From JANLUX01 sp031366005 (lineage in GTDB: Bacteria; Bacteroidota; Bacteroidia; AKYH767-A; OLB10), in NCBI GenBank assembly GCA_031366005.1, contig JANLZB010000052.1, forward strand, positions 1 through 61,323: DNA of 61,323 nt. Direction: 5' to 3'. The position numbers and the translations under genes are program-made. Position 1 is the stretch's first letter. The number at the start of each line of letters is the position of its first letter. Below the pieces are notes generated by a model. The model searched no databases. It saw only the letters and a list, made by a program, of their open reading frames with translations, and was not told the DNA's origin. This document shows, piece by piece, positions 53,562-61,212 of the stretch.

Positions 53562-54455
53562 TTACACTAATTCTTTTAATGCTTCTTTTAATTCAGGATA
53601 GTGGAAAACAAAACCCTGCTGTTGAATTTTTTCAGAAGAAACATTTGCTCCTTCTAAAACAATTGCAGCCTGTTCACCCAATAATAATTTTAAAAATAAT
53701 TCAGGCACTTTAATATTTAATGCATAGCTATGCTTTATTTTTTTTAAACTTAACATAAATTCTTTTTGAGTGACAATTGTTGGTGCAACTGCATTATAAG
53801 TACCCGACATTTTATTTTCGGACAACGCATAAATGATCATATTGCACAAATCATCAATATGTATCCATGGAAACATTTGCCTGCCGCTACCTAAAATGGG
53901 ATTAACAAAAAAACGCAATGGCTTAATCAGTTCTTTTAATACACCACCCTGCTGTGAAAGCACATTGCCCAAACGAAAAATAATTGTACGTACAGGATAA
54001 TGATTATTTGCATTTTCCCATTCCTCCACAACATCTGCAAGAAAACCTTTTCCTTTTACACTCTGCTCATCCACAATTTCGTTGCGGTTACCATAATATC
54101 CAACTGCTGAAGCGCAAACAACAGCTTTAATATTATTTGGAATTTCGGTTATAGATTTTTGCAAAAGCCGCGCACTTTTTACACGGCTATCAATAATTTT
54201 AATTTTCTGTTTTGTTGTCCATCTTTTTCCTGCAATAGAGTCACCTGCAAGATTTATAATATAATCTGCTTCACTTATTGCTTTCGGATTAATACTTTCT
54301 TTAGCGGGATTCCATTGGTAAAAACCTATACCGGATTGTTTAAGCTGATGCCGACCTAAATGACTTACACGAAAACCAGCAGCTAAAAGCAATTCCGATA
54401 ACCGTGATCCGATTAATCCTGAACCTCCTGCAATAATTACATGTAAAGAATTCAT
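53562..54455 (-). CDS. TIGR01777-family NAD-dependent epimerase (YfcH-like)
   Basis: A 297-residue short-chain-dehydrogenase-fold protein. IIAGGSGLIGSRLSELL is the dinucleotide-binding loop, INLAGDSIAGKRWT marks the TIGR01777 subgroup, and ASAVGYYGNR holds the Tyr of the active site. WIHIDDLCNMI and the C-terminal PELFLKLLLGE domain follow. This subgroup is widespread, often beside photolyase or SulA-like genes, but has no settled substrate. Three bases separate it from the photolyase gene, supporting an operon. Confidence 0.9.
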   Translation of the reverse strand: MNSLHVIIAGGSGLIGSRLSELLLAAGFRVSHLGRHQLKQSGIGFYQWNPAKESINPKAISEADYIINLAGDSIAGKRWTTKQKIKIIDSRVKSARLLQKSITEIPNNIKAVVCASAVGYYGNRNEIVDEQSVKGKGFLADVVEEWENANNHYPVRTIIFRLGNVLSQQGGVLKELIKPLRFFVNPILGSGRQMFPWIHIDDLCNMIIYALSENKMSGTYNAVAPTIVTQKEFMLSLKKIKHSYALNIKVPELFLKLLLGEQAAIVLEGANVSSEKIQQQGFVFHYPELKEALKELV

Positions 54456-54498
54456 GAGTGATAAAAGTTTTAAATAATAATATTAAACAGACACTTTC

Positions 54499-55485
54499 TT
54501 ATTCTTCGCGATAATCATTTTCTTCAACACCAAAAGTTCCGGGATCAAAATTGAGAATAGGTGCAGCTGTTGCACGCTTGCCAAAGCGATAACGGAAAGT
54601 GAGTTTAAGATATAAAGCCGGCTGCGCAGTAGTCTTAAAATCATCAAGCGCTAAACGCGTTTTCCCTGCTATACCGATTTCAGGAATTAAAATAACATGA
54701 CTATACGAACTGTAACGAAGACTGCTACCAATCTGAAAACTCCTTTGCTTAAATACAACATCAGCAATATTTATACTGTCATTCCAGGGATAGTTAATGT
54801 AGTATGATCCGCCTTCTGGTTTAAGAAACAATGAAAGTGCAAGTCTGCGGCTGAATGTATGAGTGTAATAAATATTAAATGGCAGCACCACATTCACAAA
54901 ATCTTCTTTTTTAAAATGATAACCAATTCCTATAAGCGGAAGAAAAAAATTCCTGCCATATATATAAGAATAAGACAATCCCAAAGTGTAATTAAACTGA
55001 TCATTGTTACGATGTCTCCAGAATATATTTCCACTGTATCGAAGCCTGGCTATATTAATGGCATCCATGTCTTCTGTCAATCCGGTTTGAATGGTTGCCA
55101 TATACAAATTACGAAGACCCACAGCAAGTAATGCAGAAGCACCGGCATTGGCACGCAGCAATTGTTTTTTGTTAAAAAAGAAATCACCGCTGGTTTGTTT
55201 AACTGCACCCTGACTGTTGAACAAGACGGCAAAAAAAGGTTTGTTACCATCAGCTGATAACCAATCCTTACCCGTGTACAAAAGAAATTTAAAACCAAAT
55301 GATGCTTCATCAAAACCATATTTCACAGAAGAGTCGCCTACCTGCGTAGCAATGCGATGAAGAACAGATGCGTTAATAGAAGGTGACAATAAAGGCTGAG
55401 GACCGGGGAAAGATTGTGCTGTTACCTTAAAATTAAATAACTGCAAACAGCAGATGATGATTAATTGAAAACAAGTGTAACGCAT
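54499..55485 (-). CDS. Outer-membrane beta-barrel protein of unknown function (DUF6268-like)
   Basis: A 328-residue protein with signal peptide (RYTCFQLIIICCLQLFNFKVTAQ) and about twelve amphipathic strands with aromatic girdles (FGFKFLLYTG, YTLGLSYSYIYG, LYLKLTFRYRFG), fitting a 12-14-strand outer-membrane barrel. I assign it to the DUF6268 type on overall layout only. The start is the ATG of MRYTC; the ATG 24 bases upstream gives a weaker signal peptide. No partner genes. Transport or structural roles are both possible. Confidence 0.65.
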   Translation of the reverse strand: MRYTCFQLIIICCLQLFNFKVTAQSFPGPQPLLSPSINASVLHRIATQVGDSSVKYGFDEASFGFKFLLYTGKDWLSADGNKPFFAVLFNSQGAVKQTSGDFFFNKKQLLRANAGASALLAVGLRNLYMATIQTGLTEDMDAINIARLRYSGNIFWRHRNNDQFNYTLGLSYSYIYGRNFFLPLIGIGYHFKKEDFVNVVLPFNIYYTHTFSRRLALSLFLKPEGGSYYINYPWNDSINIADVVFKQRSFQIGSSLRYSSYSHVILIPEIGIAGKTRLALDDFKTTAQPALYLKLTFRYRFGKRATAAPILNFDPGTFGVEENDYREE

Positions 55486-55560
55486 AATTTTGAAACGGTG
55501 AAAATACAATTAGCAGCGTTAATTAGTTTACAGTTGGCAAATCTTCGAATCAAAGCCTGA

Positions 55561-55568
55561 TATTTTTG
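55561..55568 (+). promoter_or_regulatory. -7 promoter box for the VapBC-like pair
   Basis: TATTTTTG, a perfect TAnnTTTG match, is 29 bases before the antitoxin ATG. Confidence 0.55.
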
Positions 55569-55597
55569 TTATACTTGCATATCAAAAAATAAAAGCA

Positions 55598-55771
55598 ATG
55601 GTACTTATTTTGAAAAAAGGAGCTGATCGAAAAAGTATTCTTAAATCATTAAAAAAGATTGCAAAACAAAAACGCAAAGGTGGATTCAATGCTGCTGCTT
55701 TTCATGGCAAATTAAAGCGAGGATTAGATGGTTTAACTTACCAAAAGAATTTGCGTAATGAGTGGAATTAG
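55598..55771 (+). CDS. Small antitoxin-like protein partnered with a PIN toxin
   Basis: A 57-residue very basic protein (MVLILKKGADRKSILKSLKK, then KRKGGFNAAAFHGKLKRGLD). It overlaps the PIN gene by 14 bases and follows a dedicated promoter, the standard position for a VapB-type antitoxin. Many Bacteroidota VapC partners of this size are poorly described. The conserved-looking FNAAAFHGKLK segment may be the toxin-binding part. I recognise no DNA-binding fold. Confidence 0.7.
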   Translation: MVLILKKGADRKSILKSLKKIAKQKRKGGFNAAAFHGKLKRGLDGLTYQKNLRNEWN

Positions 55772-56129
55772 TCTTCTGGTTGACACCAATGTTCTCATCA
55801 ATCTTTCAGAAGGTAAAAAAGAGCTTGATGTTTATCTTCAGGATAATCTGATTTATGTATCTGTGATTTCTGAAATGGAATTATTAGGGCATACAGGAAT
55901 AACTCCAAAAGAAATTAAATTTTTTGAATCATTGCTTCTTCAATGCACCATCATTGAACTCCTGCGACCTGTTAAAGAACAAGCAATTAAACTCCGTCAG
56001 AAAGAAAAAATGAAATTGCCTGATGCAATCATTGCCGCCACTTCCATTTACCTGAATGTTCCATTACTTACTTACGACAAAGATTTTTCTAAAATCAAAA
56101 GTCTTGATTTAATTATTCCTGAATTGTGA
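55758..56129 (+). CDS. PIN-domain ribonuclease toxin (VapC-like)
   Basis: A 123-residue PIN domain with the acidic triad of VapC toxins: LLVDTNVLINL (Asp8), SVISEMELLG (Glu near 37) and KLPDAIIAATSIYL (Asp near 89), with LTYDKDFSKI near the end. Such toxins cut tRNA or rRNA loops and are held by the VapB partner. It overlaps the 57-residue basic protein by 14 bases. Confidence 0.9.
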   Translation: MSGISLLVDTNVLINLSEGKKELDVYLQDNLIYVSVISEMELLGHTGITPKEIKFFESLLLQCTIIELLRPVKEQAIKLRQKEKMKLPDAIIAATSIYLNVPLLTYDKDFSKIKSLDLIIPEL

Positions 56130-56130
56130 T

Positions 56131-56225
56131 CTTAACGCCCTCATCAACCGCGAAGACAAAGTGCGCGTGTAGTCATCTCTGAATTGTTAGATAGTAGAAG
56201 AGAAGTTTGTAAACCAACCAAGCAA
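56131..56225 (+). pseudogene. Possible degraded gene fragment after VapC
   Basis: One frame reads DLNALINREDKVRV and, after a one-base shift, VISELLDSRREVCKP. The local base composition differs from surrounding AT-rich DNA. Both pieces look protein-like but no family is recognised. The remaining bases up to the next gene show only AT-rich sequence and a promoter box. Confidence 0.2.
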
Positions 56226-56350
56226 ATTTAAAAGTATAAACTTTGCATTCATTGCCTTGCTTCTTCCGATTTATAGGATGTGCCAGGCAAACTTTTTGAT
56301 GTGAGGGAAGAGTTAACGGGGAGAAAAAAATCAACTATGCCAAGTATAAT

Positions 56351-56358
56351 TATTTTTG
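56351..56358 (+). promoter_or_regulatory. -7 promoter box for the 168-residue hypothetical gene
   Basis: TATTTTTG, a perfect TAnnTTTG match, ten bases before the ATG. Confidence 0.5.
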
Positions 56359-56368
56359 TATTTCTAAA

Positions 56369-56875
56369 ATGAAAAATATGAAAGCAAAAGATTTGTTCGT
56401 TTGCAAATTTACAACGACAAGAACTTTTTTTAGAGAGAATATTTCTGGAGACGCTGTGCAAGCAATTATCAGTAAAGCGATATATGAAAACCTGCCAGAT
56501 ACATTTCAATACGTCATTAAACAATGTGATGAAAAAGTATTGAACGAAGTAGCGCAACTGGAAAAACTTATTGAAGCAACATGTGTGTTAGATTTTGACA
56601 AACTGTATTCTTTAAAATTTTTCAATTCAAGTGTCAATACTAAATCAATTGAAGTAATAGTAAATTTCATAAATAAAAGTAGTGCAAATTCAAATTGGAC
56701 AGTTAATTTTAATTTGACATCTGAGGATTATACTGTTTTATCAATCAACGAAAAATATGTTGAATTGGTAAAAGGAAATCTTTTAGCATTTGAATCTCTT
56801 GAAAAGCAAATTATCAAATTACCAAAATTAGAGTATGATAATTTGGACAAGATAATAATTTCTACTCTTTCTTAG
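56369..56875 (+). CDS. Hypothetical protein in the accessory zone
   Basis: A 168-residue cytoplasmic protein with no signal peptide, membrane helix or recognised motif. The N-terminus MKNMKAKDLFVCKFTTTRTF is Lys/Thr-rich; the rest alternates short helices and strands (VIVNFINKSSANSNWTVNFN). A strong -7 box sits just upstream, so it is likely expressed. It lies between the VapBC-like and HicBA modules and could be cargo of one of them, but nothing in its sequence shows a function. Confidence 0.6.
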   Translation: MKNMKAKDLFVCKFTTTRTFFRENISGDAVQAIISKAIYENLPDTFQYVIKQCDEKVLNEVAQLEKLIEATCVLDFDKLYSLKFFNSSVNTKSIEVIVNFINKSSANSNWTVNFNLTSEDYTVLSINEKYVELVKGNLLAFESLEKQIIKLPKLEYDNLDKIIISTLS

Positions 56876-56941
56876 GTTTTTTTCCTTCAATAAATGATAC
56901 ATAAATCTGTTAAGGATTTTTTTTAAATTTCAGGCATTTTA

Positions 56942-57109
56942 TTGATACCAACCACAATATTATGCATTGGGGGTAATATTGGATTAACAAATAAATATTT
57001 AGAAGTTATTGAATTTTTTGCCACAATCTATCTCATAGGAGTAGTTGTTCTTGGAATTGTACTTTTAATACAAGTTTCGCTAGATGATGACAATCAGTAC
57101 AGAATATAA
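56942..57109 (+). CDS. Possible 55-residue membrane peptide with TTG start
   Basis: An open frame starting at TTG (LIPTTILCIGGNIGLTNKYL...) with two hydrophobic segments and the ending SLDDDNQYRI. It overlaps the next membrane gene by 26 bases. There is no ATG, no clear ribosome site and no family. It may be the tail of a degraded gene. Confidence 0.25.
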   Translation: MIPTTILCIGGNIGLTNKYLEVIEFFATIYLIGVVVLGIVLLIQVSLDDDNQYRI

Positions 57110-57473
57110 ATCACGAAAAAAAGAAACTTTTGCGCAAATTATTGTTTTGGTTCTTTTAATTATTTGTGGAGGTTATTCTATCATTTTTATAATTCCAATT
57201 ATCTATAGTGGCTTAAAACAGTTTTACCATGTAAGTTTAACAGGTTTTGTTGCTTTTATTTGTTCTGCTGCTTTTTGGATTTATTATTTAATTGAAGAAA
57301 AGAAAAGGGAAGAAATATTAGAAGAACCACTCACCAGCCCCAACCATTTCCCTCTATCCTTCGTATCACCTCCTTATTATAATTTCACACCCATAATGAT
57401 TGTAATAAAATTCGGTGGCACTTCTGTTTTGGATGCGGAGCATATTTACAAGTATGATTTAACTTTGTGTTAA
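57084..57473 (+). CDS. Membrane protein fused to a detached thrA 5' end
   Basis: A 129-codon frame. Residues 15-72 form two membrane helices (IIVLVLLIICGGYSIIFIIP and VAFICSAAFWIYYLI), followed by a charged stretch. The last part, from PNHFPLSF on, is read through the copied thrA leader, and the final 26 residues (IVIKFGGTSVLDAEHI..) are the first codons of a truncated aspartokinase copy in the same frame. The natural C-terminus was therefore probably lost or replaced when the thrA leader was duplicated here. The membrane part has no recognised family. Confidence 0.5.
   Translation: MMTISTEYKSRKKETFAQIIVLVLLIICGGYSIIFIIPIIYSGLKQFYHVSLTGFVAFICSAAFWIYYLIEEKKREEILEEPLTSPNHFPLSFVSPPYYNFTPIMIVIKFGGTSVLDAEHIYKYDLTLC
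57345..57439 (+). pseudogene. Detached copy of the thrA leader and first codons
   Basis: This stretch aligns to 57947-58042 with one single-base gap. The coding part (from ATG at 57396) has one mismatch in 44 bases, and the leader is more diverged. The frame then runs MIVIKFGGTSVLDAE, leaves aspartokinase sequence, and stops at 57473. It looks like the original thrA start, cut off by the HicBA module. Confidence 0.88.
57460..57467 (+). promoter_or_regulatory. -7 promoter box for the second HicBA pair
   Basis: TAACTTTG, a perfect TAnnTTTG match, 29 bases before the hicB ATG and just beyond the end of the duplicated thrA sequence. Confidence 0.55.
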
Positions 57474-57496
57474 ATAACAATCAAACAAATTGAACT

Positions 57497-57727
57497 ATGA
57501 AAGCAAATCTTAAACTCACTGCTGTTTTTGAAGAACAAAAGGAAGGTGGATATATTGGTTATGTGGAAGAAATATCAGGTGTTAATACACAAGGAGAAAC
57601 ATTGGATGAAGCCAGAAGCAATCTTGTGGAAGCATTAGTGCTTGTGATTGATACGCATCGTCAGTTAATCGAGGAGGGCTTAAAAGGCAAAAATGTTATT
57701 CGCGAAAACATTGACCTTGTTGCCTGA
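57497..57727 (+). CDS. hicB: HicB-like antitoxin (second pair)
   Basis: A 76-residue HicB-fold antitoxin (KLTAVFEEQKEGGYIGYVEE, GVNTQGETLDEARSNLVEAL). It resembles the HicB at 15.35 kb in fold and gene order but is clearly a separate family member. It overlaps hicA by one base and has its own promoter. The module lies between a cut-off copy of the thrA start and the intact thrA. Confidence 0.88.
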   Translation: MKANLKLTAVFEEQKEGGYIGYVEEISGVNTQGETLDEARSNLVEALVLVIDTHRQLIEEGLKGKNVIRENIDLVA

Positions 57728-57912
57728 TGAAAAGGCGTGTTTTAATAAAACATCTTGAGTTGAATAATTGCAACCTAAAACGCGAAGGAGCTAATCATTC
57801 TATTTTTATTAATCAGCATAACAATAAAATTTCAGCAGTACCGCGACACAATGAAATAAAAGAAAATCTTGTGTTGAAAATTTGTAAAGATTTAGAAATA
57901 CCTAAACCATAA
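57727..57912 (+). CDS. hicA: HicA-like mRNA interferase toxin (second pair)
   Basis: A 61-residue HicA toxin with KREGANHSIFI (catalytic His near residue 26) followed by SAVPRHNEI. It is coupled to hicB by a TGATG overlap. The 86-base gap to thrA after it contains the right-hand copy of the thrA leader. Confidence 0.9.
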   Translation: MKRRVLIKHLELNNCNLKREGANHSIFINQHNNKISAVPRHNEIKENLVLKICKDLEIPKP

Positions 57913-57946
57913 TTGCTTTATCAGTTGTTTTGCTTCACCGCTAAAA

Positions 57947-58042
57947 CATTTCCTTCCTTATTTCGTATTACAAACCTTATTATAATTTCACGCCCATAAT
58001 GATTGTATTAAAATTCGGTGGCACTTCTGTTTTGGATGCGGA
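57947..58042 (+). repeat. thrA leader and start, intact copy of the direct repeat
   Basis: This copy drives and begins the complete thrA. It matches 57345-57439, offset by about 603 bases, with the repeat ending within codon 15. The shared leader motif ccttattataatttcac precedes both ATGs and probably holds the thrA promoter. Confidence 0.88.
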
Positions 58043-60455
58043 CAGAATCAAACATGTTGCCACCATACTTAAATCGTATCACGCAAAAAAAATAAAAATT
58101 GCTGCGGTGTTTTCTGCTTTTGGCGGAGTTACCGATCAGTTGATTGAAGCCAGCCGTATGGCTGCTGCCAACGATCAACATGCGTTTATCACATTGAAAG
58201 AAATTGAGAAGCGACATATTGATGCGGTAAAAAAACTGCTCAGTAAAAATTTGCTGGATAAAACTTTAGCGCAGGTAAATCTTTCGTTGAAAGAGCTCAC
58301 GGATATGATTCACGGTGTTTTTCTTGTGCGTGAGTTATCCGACAGAAGCTTAGATTTTATTGCAAGTTTCGGTGAGCGGCTTTCGGCTTACATCATTAGC
58401 CAGTATTTGAAAGAGCAACGCATGGATGTTGTTTTCACGGATACACGCGAACTGATAAAAACAGATAAACATTTTGGTTCAGCGCGTGTTGATTTTACAA
58501 CTACTAATTCAAACATCAAAAAATATTTTCGTGATTTAAAATCAACAGCCATCGTTACGGGTTTTATCGGTTCATCAAAAGATGGCGAAACAACTACGTT
58601 AGGGCGAGGTGGTTCTGATTACACGGCTGCGATTATTGGTGCTGCGTTGGATGCAAAGGAAATTCATATCTGGACAGATGTGGATGGCGTGCTCACTGCT
58701 GATCCACGCAAAGTAAAAAAAGCATTTCCGTTGTTGCATCTTACCTACGAGGAAGCGATGGAGATGTCACACTTCGGTGCGAAGGTGATTCATCCGCCAA
58801 CGATACAACCTGCGCTTGCAAAAGGAATTCCGCTTCGTATTAAAAACACTTTCAATCCTGATTATGACGGAACGTTGATCACACAAAAAAGCAAGGGACA
58901 GGAATTTATGATCAAAGGAATTTCGTCCATTGATAAAATTTCGTTGCTCACGATGATGGGCAGCGGTATGATTGGTGTTGCAGGAATTTCTGCGCGCTTG
59001 TTTGGTGCACTTGCAAAAAATAAAATCAGTGCGATATTAATTACTCAAGGTTCATCCGAACATTCCATTTCGTTTGCGGTGGTTCCCGCTGATGCAGAAC
59101 ACGCACAACACGCCATCCGCGAAGAATTTTCTTTAGAGATGAAAGCCAAGTTGATTAATGAAATCAAAGTAGAAAAAAATCTTTCCATCATTGCCATCAT
59201 CGGTGAAAACATGAAACACGTTCCCGGAATTTCAGGACGTTTGTTTGGTGCGTTGGGCAAGAATGGAATCAATGTAGTTGCAACTGCACAAGGTTCTTCA
59301 GAGTTAAATATCTCTGTTGTTATCAACGACCAGAATCTTTCCAAAGCATTAAACGCCATTCACGAATCGTTCTTTTTATCAGGAACTAAAACGCTTAACA
59401 TTTTTATGGTGGGAGTTGGTTTGATTGGTAAAACATTAATTGAACAGATAAATAAACAAGCAGCATATCTCAAACAAAATAAATCGCTCGAATTAAATTT
59501 TATAGGTGTTGCCAACAGTAAAAAAATGTTTTTTAATGAAAATGGTATTGCAAGAAAAAACATTTCGCAACAATTAGAAAGCGCAAAACAAACGATGAAC
59601 ATGAAATCGTTTGTAAAAGAAATGTGCGCGTTGAATTTACCGAACAGTGTTTTTGTTGACAACACAGCTAATGCAGATGTTGCTTCTTTTTACAATGAAA
59701 TTTTAGAATCGAGCATCTCTGTTGTTACACCAAACAAAGTTGCCAACTCTGGAACTTATGCTCAATATCTGAAACTAAAAAACAGTGCAGCAAAAAGAAA
59801 CGTTAAGTTTTTATATGAAACAAATGTTGGTGCAGGTTTGCCTGTGATAACCACACTGAATGATTTGATGACAAGCGGAGATAAAATTTTGAAGATTGAA
59901 GCCGTGTTGTCAGGAACGCTTTCTTTTATTTTCAATAATTACAAGCACCCGAAAGAATTCAGCGACATTGTAAAAGAAGCACAAGCAAAGGGCTACACCG
60001 AACCCGACCCGCGCACTGATTTAAGCGGATTGGATGTTATGCGCAAACTCTTAATCCTTGCCCGTGAATGTGGAATTGGTTTGGAGGCAAAAGATATTCA
60101 GATACAAAAACTGTTGCCACCTGAATGTATGAAACCAAAAACAATTTCTGATTTTTATAGTGCGTTGCAGAAAGCAGATGCACATTTTGAAAAGATGCGT
60201 GATGCAGCGGAGAAGAAAGGAAATGTGTTGCGCTTCATCGCAAGCTTAGATGGAACAAAAGCAACCATCAGTTTGCAAGAAGTAAACCAATCGCATCCGT
60301 TTTATAATTTATCAGGAAGTGATAATATTATTTCGTTTACAACCGAGCGTTACAAAGAACGTCCATTGGTTATCAAAGGACCCGGTGCAGGAGCAGAGGT
60401 AACAGCAGCAGGTGTGTTTGCAGAGATTATTGGGATTAGTAATTATTTGTCGTAG
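57999..60455 (+). CDS. thrA: Fused aspartate kinase-homoserine dehydrogenase I
   Basis: An 818-residue bifunctional enzyme for the first and third steps from aspartate to threonine and methionine. The kinase part (about 1-300) has LKFGGTSV, FGERLSAYI, GRGGSDYTAA and the Thr/Asp block WTDVDGVLTADP. Two ACT regulatory domains follow (about 310-460), then homoserine dehydrogenase (about 470-818) with VGVGLIGKTL, TPNKVANSG, ETNVGAGLPVI and GYTEPDPRTDLSGLD. ACT domains usually give threonine feedback. It does not sit directly beside thrB/thrC; RelBE-like genes follow instead. Confidence 0.96.
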   Translation: MIVLKFGGTSVLDADRIKHVATILKSYHAKKIKIAAVFSAFGGVTDQLIEASRMAAANDQHAFITLKEIEKRHIDAVKKLLSKNLLDKTLAQVNLSLKELTDMIHGVFLVRELSDRSLDFIASFGERLSAYIISQYLKEQRMDVVFTDTRELIKTDKHFGSARVDFTTTNSNIKKYFRDLKSTAIVTGFIGSSKDGETTTLGRGGSDYTAAIIGAALDAKEIHIWTDVDGVLTADPRKVKKAFPLLHLTYEEAMEMSHFGAKVIHPPTIQPALAKGIPLRIKNTFNPDYDGTLITQKSKGQEFMIKGISSIDKISLLTMMGSGMIGVAGISARLFGALAKNKISAILITQGSSEHSISFAVVPADAEHAQHAIREEFSLEMKAKLINEIKVEKNLSIIAIIGENMKHVPGISGRLFGALGKNGINVVATAQGSSELNISVVINDQNLSKALNAIHESFFLSGTKTLNIFMVGVGLIGKTLIEQINKQAAYLKQNKSLELNFIGVANSKKMFFNENGIARKNISQQLESAKQTMNMKSFVKEMCALNLPNSVFVDNTANADVASFYNEILESSISVVTPNKVANSGTYAQYLKLKNSAAKRNVKFLYETNVGAGLPVITTLNDLMTSGDKILKIEAVLSGTLSFIFNNYKHPKEFSDIVKEAQAKGYTEPDPRTDLSGLDVMRKLLILARECGIGLEAKDIQIQKLLPPECMKPKTISDFYSALQKADAHFEKMRDAAEKKGNVLRFIASLDGTKATISLQEVNQSHPFYNLSGSDNIISFTTERYKERPLVIKGPGAGAEVTAAGVFAEIIGISNYLS

Positions 60456-60489
60456 AAAATAAAAGTTTGAGCAATAACATCGTTTAAAT

Positions 60490-60497
60490 TATCTTTA
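60490..60497 (+). promoter_or_regulatory. Near-consensus -7 box for the RelBE-like pair
   Basis: TATCTTTA, one base from TAnnTTTG, ends four bases before the antitoxin ATG, suggesting a leaderless message. Confidence 0.45.
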
Positions 60498-60501
60498 CAT
60501 T

Positions 60502-60711
60502 ATGAAACATTCAGCAATACCAAGGCAATACCTGCTTGATGAACAGAACCGAAAAGTAGCGGTGATGATTGACATTGATACCTTCGATAAAATTGAAGAG
60601 GCATTGGAAAATTATGGCTTAATGAAATTCATTAAAGAAAACAAAAATGAAAAACCATTAACGCTTGGTGAGGCAAAAGCCTATTACGGAAAACTTAAAA
60701 AGGCGGAATGA
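60502..60711 (+). CDS. RelB/Phd-like antitoxin
   Basis: A 69-residue protein (IPRQYLLDEQNRKVAVMIDI, FDKIEEALENYGLMKFIKEN) with the N-terminal strand-helix of Phd/RelB antitoxins followed by a flexible toxin-wrapping tail ending AYYGKLKKAE. It overlaps the toxin gene by four bases (ATGA). Confidence 0.8.
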   Translation: MKHSAIPRQYLLDEQNRKVAVMIDIDTFDKIEEALENYGLMKFIKENKNEKPLTLGEAKAYYGKLKKAE

Positions 60712-60974
60712 ATATTTTTTATCAAAAGAAATTTTTAAAAGACCTTGCACGGATTCCTTTACCAATACGAAAAGAAGTAGAAAAGTTTTCTTTTAATGAC
60801 CTCTTATTGATTAAAAAGTTTAATGAATTGGAAAACATTGGTTCAATGACAGGGTATCCACATTACTATAAAAAACGTTTTGGTGATTATCGGTTAGGGT
60901 TTCATTTTGAGAAAGACATAATAACTCTTGAAAGAGTTCTTCATAGAAAAGAAATTTATAGATTCTTTCCTTAG
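60708..60974 (+). CDS. RelE/ParE-superfamily toxin
   Basis: An 88-residue protein with the RelE/ParE fold: FYQKKFLKDLARIPLPIRKE at the start, MTGYPHYYKKRFGDYRLGFH in the core (the R-x-G-D-Y-R-L-G motif is typical) and ITLERVLHRKEIYRFFP at the end. Most such proteins cut mRNA on the ribosome; a gyrase-targeting ParE type is also possible. An orphan HicB follows 16 bases later. Confidence 0.87.
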   Translation: MNIFYQKKFLKDLARIPLPIRKEVEKFSFNDLLLIKKFNELENIGSMTGYPHYYKKRFGDYRLGFHFEKDIITLERVLHRKEIYRFFP

Positions 60975-60990
60975 AAAAATTAAAAACATC

Positions 60991-61212
60991 ATGTACAGAT
61001 TTGCAGTTATCATTGAACAAGCACCTGACGGAGGTTTTGGTGCTTATGCTCCTGACCTTCCTGGATGTGTGGGTATGGGTGCTACCCGAAATGAAACAAT
61101 GGAAAATATGATTGAAGCAATCCGTTTTCATATTGAAGGAATGATTGAAGAAGGTTTGCCGATTCCTGTTGCTACTTCTGAAGCTGAAAATCTTGTGATA
61201 GCGTTGAATTGA
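60991..61212 (+). CDS. Orphan HicB-like antitoxin
   Basis: A 73-residue HicB-fold protein (FAVIIEQAPDGGFGAYAPDL, PGCVGMGATRNETMENMIEA, IEEGLPIPV). I start it at MYRFAVII; the longer frame would read into the end of relE. No hicA is before or after it, so it may be a partner lost from a pair, or a stand-alone antitoxin. It is closer to the classic PGC-type HicB than the other two in this window. Confidence 0.82.
   Translation: MYRFAVIIEQAPDGGFGAYAPDLPGCVGMGATRNETMENMIEAIRFHIEGMIEEGLPIPVATSEAENLVIALN

Noticed and set aside
55510..56368. A gene-end duplication around the VapBC-like pair
   Set aside because: No repeat of the outer-membrane gene's start was found downstream of vapC; the fragment at 56131 matches nothing nearby.
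56249..56557. Minus-strand open frame opposite the 168-residue hypothetical
   Set aside because: It overlaps a frame with a good promoter and has no recognised features.
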